From contig NC_050473.1 in assembly GCF_013373865.1 (NCBI RefSeq), positions 13,523,365 through 13,587,364 of the forward strand: DNA of 64,000 bases, read 5' to 3'. Positions 63,514-64,000 of this stretch are shown piece after piece; the first letter of the stretch is position 1; every line of letters starts with the position of its first letter. The stretch is from Monomorium pharaonis. Taxonomy: Eukaryota; Arthropoda; Insecta; Hymenoptera; Formicidae. A program made the translations under genes and the position numbers. Below the pieces are notes generated by a model. That model was not told the DNA's origin and did no database searches. It was given only the letters and a program-made list of their open reading frames with translations.

Positions 63514-64000
63514 TGTCCGACCCTAGACTGTGGTCGCGGGAGGACGTAGCGGCGTTCCTGCGGTGGGCCGAACGGGAATTTGACCTGCCACCGTTCGACA
63601 TGGACGTATTCCAAATGAACGGCAAGGCCTTATGCCTGCTGACCAAGGCCGATATGGGCGAGAGATGTCCAAGTGCCGGCGACGTGCTGCACAATGTGCT
63701 AACCATGCTACGCGAGCACAATCAGCTACAAAGATGCCTGCCGAGCAGCCCGGTGACACCGACCAGACAGTCCACATATCCGCTGAGTCCACATTCGCAT
63801 CCGCCTACGCCAACGTGGACGACGGACACACCGCCATATGCCACGAATCTCGCATCGCTAATGTCGGCCAACTCGGTGACGCTATCACCGGCGCCGTCCG
63901 TGGACAGTCAGTCGGGTTCACCTAGCCACGCGACCGATGCGAATCAGACACAGGTCTACAAGAGCGACTCGGACGAGGACAACACTCATCAAGTATCGAG
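63514..64000 (+). CDS. aop: anterior open / yan, Pointed (SAM) domain exon, truncated by window end
   Basis: Second coding exon, entered through a cttttcag-type acceptor (cag at 63511-63513) and open to the window edge with no stop, giving residues 74-235. Residues about 76-145 form the Pointed/SAM domain: SDPRLWSREDV, then FQMNGKALCLLT, then GDVLHNVLTML, all nearly identical to fly Yan as I recall it. The two fly residues needed for head-to-tail SAM polymerisation (A86, V105) align with A112 and V131 here, so self-association should be conserved. The following linker has seven SP/TP sites (S152, T155, S165, T172, T179, S198, S209). S152 in SSPVTPT aligns with fly S127, the key MAPK site controlling nuclear export. 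An acidic-serine patch SDSDED lies at 224-229. The ETS domain, expected several hundred residues later, is outside the window. A Pointed or TEL-like paralogue is much less likely, given the Yan-specific PLSPHSHPPTPTW tail. Confidence 0.95.

Noticed and set aside
1..64000. CRISPR arrays, bacterial operons, rRNA genes, telomeric TTAGG arrays
   Set aside because: No regularly spaced repeats with unique spacers, no prokaryotic gene packing, and no rRNA or telomeric repeat sequence was seen.

Overview
The window looks like nuclear DNA of an insect, most likely a hymenopteran and plausibly an ant. The evidence is an unmistakable ETS-family repressor gene (anterior open/yan) split by a short GT-AG intron, an intact copia-type LTR retrotransposon, abundant dinucleotide microsatellites, and alternation of AT-rich DNA with CpG-dense blocks. 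The species call is inference; the insect call is firm. There is no bacterial-type gene organisation, no CRISPR array and no rRNA or tRNA gene that I can see.

Layout. Positions 1-2760 are non-coding and include a TATA-bearing, CpG-rich block near 1.0-1.4 kb. At 2761-2986 a minus-strand segment with acceptor, start codon and strong donor looks like the first coding exon of a neighbouring gene that leaves the window to the left. A possible 5' non-coding exon of the same gene lies at about 11.6 kb. From 3 to 27 kb the DNA is non-coding, with two foldback (palindromic) repeats (4353-4636 and 7132-7299), a possible 2.1-kb inverted-terminus element around the second one, a decamer minisatellite (9241-9396) and many microsatellites. 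A CpG-rich domain at about 27.2-31.3 kb is the best candidate promoter and 5' UTR region for the right-hand gene, with a good splice donor after 29038. Non-coding DNA, probably the long first intron of that gene, then continues to 63 kb.

Inside that stretch, in antisense orientation to the host gene, sits a complete copia-like element (38320-42946). It has identical 234-bp LTRs, a perfect 5-bp target duplication, one uninterrupted 1331-codon Gag-Pol frame with all catalytic residues, a polypurine tract, and a primer-binding region matching 31 nt of the 5' half of initiator tRNA-Met. It is very young and probably competent.

The right edge holds the first two coding exons of aop/yan: the N-terminus (63041-63260) and the Pointed/SAM domain plus the start of the MAPK-site-rich linker (63514 to the window end). 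The ETS DNA-binding domain lies beyond the window. If the layout is right, one developmental regulator dominates the window and most of the remaining DNA is its regulatory intron and upstream region. I found no previously undescribed multi-gene system. The most noteworthy items are the copia element with its extended tRNA-derived primer site, the candidate minus-strand start exon, and the palindromic elements.
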